From Bacillota bacterium (GTDB lineage: Bacteria > Armatimonadota > Hebobacteria > Hebobacterales > Hebobacteraceae), in NCBI GenBank assembly GCA_030668755.1, contig DAOVEW010000060.1, forward strand, positions 1 to 6,618: a stretch of 6,618 nt of DNA, written 5' to 3'. The translations under genes were made by a program, and so were the position numbers. This document shows, piece by piece, positions 5,055 through 6,618 of the stretch (positions within the stretch are counted from its first letter, which is position 1; the number at the start of each line of letters is the position of its first letter). The notes under the pieces are model-generated. The model saw nothing but the letters and a program-made list of their open reading frames with translations. It was not told the DNA's origin and did no database searches.

Positions 5055-6618
5055 ATGGAAGCGCTCGATGTCGCAACCGGGCATATCCGGCCGGTCGGGG
5101 CCGCGCTGGTCGTCGGCCTTGCGTTCCTGATCTCCTTCGTGACCCCAAACCTGGCCGGTCCTCACATGCGGCGGCTGGCCAGGCTCGGCCCTCAGCCCGG
5201 TCTGCGCTCCCGGCGGCAGTGGACAATCGCTGGATTCAGTATCACTCTCTCCCTCGCGCTGCCGCTGCTCCTCTTCGGCGGCGACTCCCCCGAGCTTCGC
5301 GCCGCCGCCCTGCTCGTCGTGCTCGGCGGCTTTGCCGGGCTGGCAAACGATGTCCTGGGCCTGCCTCGGTTGGTGCAGATATTGCTCGCTTTCGGCATCG
5401 CCTGGGTCGGCGTGTCCCTCGGCATCGTCATGGACGAAGTGAAGCCTCCCTTCACCACCTCCATGGTCCAGTTGGGGGCCTGGTCCACTCCCGTCAGCAT
5501 CGCCTGGCTGCTCGCGGTGGCCTACGCGGTCGTGCTCTGCCGGCGGCTGCCCCGGCTGACGGCCGGCATTATAGCGCTTATCTCCCTCACCTTCGCCATC
5601 GCCGCGCTCATTGTCGGTCCCTCCCGCTCCGCGCCCGCCGCGGGCCTGTTGGGTCTGGCGATGGCCGCGGCCGTCGCCGGTGCTCTCCGCCGCGACTACC
5701 CGATGCTCGGCAGCTCCGCTCACTGGGCGATCGGCTTCGCCCTCGGCGCCATCACCATCATCGGCATGCTTAAGAACACCGCCTTCCTCGTGTTGGGCGT
5801 GCCGCTGTTGGCCCTCGGAGTGCCCGTCGGCGAGACGACTTACGCCATCATCTATGGCGCCGGAAAGGGGCGCTGGCGGCTCGCTCTGGGCCAGCGGCGT
5901 GAGCTGCTGCACGAGGCGCTCATCCGCACCGGCCTGAGCCCGCGCCGCGCGGTCCTGCTCTTCCACATCGTCACCCTCTACCTCTGCGCCATCGCGCTGG
6001 CCCTCGTGCTGCTCGTCGAGGTCACCTTCCTGGCCAAGCTCGGCATCCTCGCCATTGCCCTCGCCCTCGGCTTCGCGGTCTTCTTCTGCCTCGCCCGGGC
6101 CTGGTCCGAGCCGATCGAGACGGGGGAGGAGCGCGTGGACATGCTCGGGGTCCCACTCGCCCGCATTGATATGGAGAGCGCACTCGGCCGCGTCGATGAG
6201 TTCATCCGGGAGCGCTCCCCCCACATGGTCGTCACCTCCGATACTCCCGGTATCGTCCGCGCACACGACGACGCAGAGTTCCACGAGATCGTTCGCGGCG
6301 CGGATATGGTGACCGCCGACGGCCGCGGCGTCGTGTGGATGGCGCGTGTCCTCGGCCTTCCCGTCACCGAGCGGGTTTCGGGAGTGGACCTCATGCAGCG
6401 CATCTGCGAGCGCGCGGCGGCAAAGGGCTACGCAGTTTATCTCCTCGGGGCGCACCCCGGCGTCGCGGAGGAGGCGGCGGCGAACCTCGAATCGCAGTGC
6501 CCAGGCCTGCGCGTGGCCGGCGCCCATCACGGATACTTCACCCCGGACGAAGAGCCCGATGTCGTCCGCCGGATCGCCGAGGCGAAGCCCGACATCCTCT
6601 TCGTCGCCTTCGGCGCGC
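5055..6618 (+). CDS. Fusion protein: degenerate WecA/TagO/MraY-like membrane domain plus WecG/TagA/CpsF (GT26) glycosyltransferase (3' end outside window)
   Basis: The frame stays open from ATG 5055 to the window edge (521 codons); about 80-90 residues of the GT domain are probably missing. Residues ~13-350 form a many-segment membrane domain that follows WecA/TagO order: a first helix (13-32), a GLANDVLGLP loop (95-104), AWSTPVSIAWLLAVAYA (142-158), LTAGIIALISL (168-178), LGVPVGETTYAII (254-266) and a LLHEALIRTGLSPRRAVLL segment (284-302). The catalytic residues are mostly gone: DD becomes N98-D99, the N..N..D..D loop becomes Y157, V160, R163 and P166, GDTG becomes GSSA (219-222), and H-x-HH becomes L-L-H-E (284-287). 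From about 361 the GT26 domain begins: VDMLGVPL (361-368), VVTSD (392-396), ADMVTADGRGVVWMA (416-430), ERVSGVDLM (439-447), VYLLGAHPGVAE (461-472), HHGYF (491-495) and PDILFVAFGA (512-521). T394 and D422 correspond to conserved TagA active-site residues. The usual N after the threonine is D396. GT26 enzymes add ManNAc or a related sugar to GlcNAc-PP-undecaprenol, so the gene probably acts in surface glycan synthesis. The gap to ahcY is 26 bp, so co-transcription is likely. Confidence 0.85.
   Translation, partial: MEALDVATGHIRPVGAALVVGLAFLISFVTPNLAGPHMRRLARLGPQPGLRSRRQWTIAGFSITLSLALPLLLFGGDSPELRAAALLVVLGGFAGLANDVLGLPRLVQILLAFGIAWVGVSLGIVMDEVKPPFTTSMVQLGAWSTPVSIAWLLAVAYAVVLCRRLPRLTAGIIALISLTFAIAALIVGPSRSAPAAGLLGLAMAAAVAGALRRDYPMLGSSAHWAIGFALGAITIIGMLKNTAFLVLGVPLLALGVPVGETTYAIIYGAGKGRWRLALGQRRELLHEALIRTGLSPRRAVLLFHIVTLYLCAIALALVLLVEVTFLAKLGILAIALALGFAVFFCLARAWSEPIETGEERVDMLGVPLARIDMESALGRVDEFIRERSPHMVVTSDTPGIVRAHDDAEFHEIVRGADMVTADGRGVVWMARVLGLPVTERVSGVDLMQRICERAAAKGYAVYLLGAHPGVAEEAAANLESQCPGLRVAGAHHGYFTPDEEPDVVRRIAEAKPDILFVAFGA

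Noticed and set aside
5025..6530. 501-codon open frame on the minus strand
   Set aside because: It is an antisense shadow of the fusion gene caused by strong third-position GC. Its translation is a low-complexity mix of G, D, E, R, A and H with no recognisable domain.
1..6618. CRISPR array, insertion sequence or toxin-antitoxin pair
   Set aside because: No regularly spaced repeats, transposase motifs or small paired reading frames were seen on either strand.

Overview
This is a GC-rich bacterial window with four protein-coding genes, all on the + strand, plus one complete tRNA and the 3' end of another. The host is probably a deep-branching, often metagenome-derived bacterium such as Armatimonadota or Chloroflexota. 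The clues are the short Thermotoga/archaeal form of S-adenosylhomocysteine hydrolase, a DUF2723 membrane glycosyltransferase and the strong G/C bias at third codon positions. This placement is a weak inference, because no marker gene settles it.

Positions 1-149 hold the 3' end of a tRNA (1-34), then a structured spacer with several perfect inverted repeats, then an exact 24-bp second copy of the tRNA 3' end (T-loop through CCA, 117-140). This resembles the pair of att-type repeats left by a tRNA-targeting integrase. Positions 150-2303 encode a 717-residue GT-C type membrane glycosyltransferase (DUF2723) with a C-terminal beta-sandwich-like domain. A putative promoter (2363-2390) and a complete tRNA-Thr(CGT) (2401-2472) follow.

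Positions 2583 to the window end look like one operon. It starts with a DegT/DnrJ/EryC1-type sugar aminotransferase. S-adenosylhomocysteine hydrolase follows, overlapping it by 11 bp. After a 26-bp gap comes a large membrane protein cut by the window edge. That last gene is the most notable item. Its first ~350 residues follow the fold of a WecA/TagO/MraY polyprenyl-phosphate sugar-1-phosphate transferase, but nearly all the catalytic motifs are replaced. Its remainder is a WecG/TagA/CpsF (GT26) glycosyltransferase domain with its main motifs largely kept. This reads as a pseudoenzyme membrane scaffold fused to the next enzyme of the same pathway.

Together the DUF2723 protein, the aminotransferase and the WecA-like/TagA fusion suggest a cell-surface glycan or glycoprotein locus. 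The SAH hydrolase is a housekeeping methyl-cycle gene embedded in the same transcription unit.
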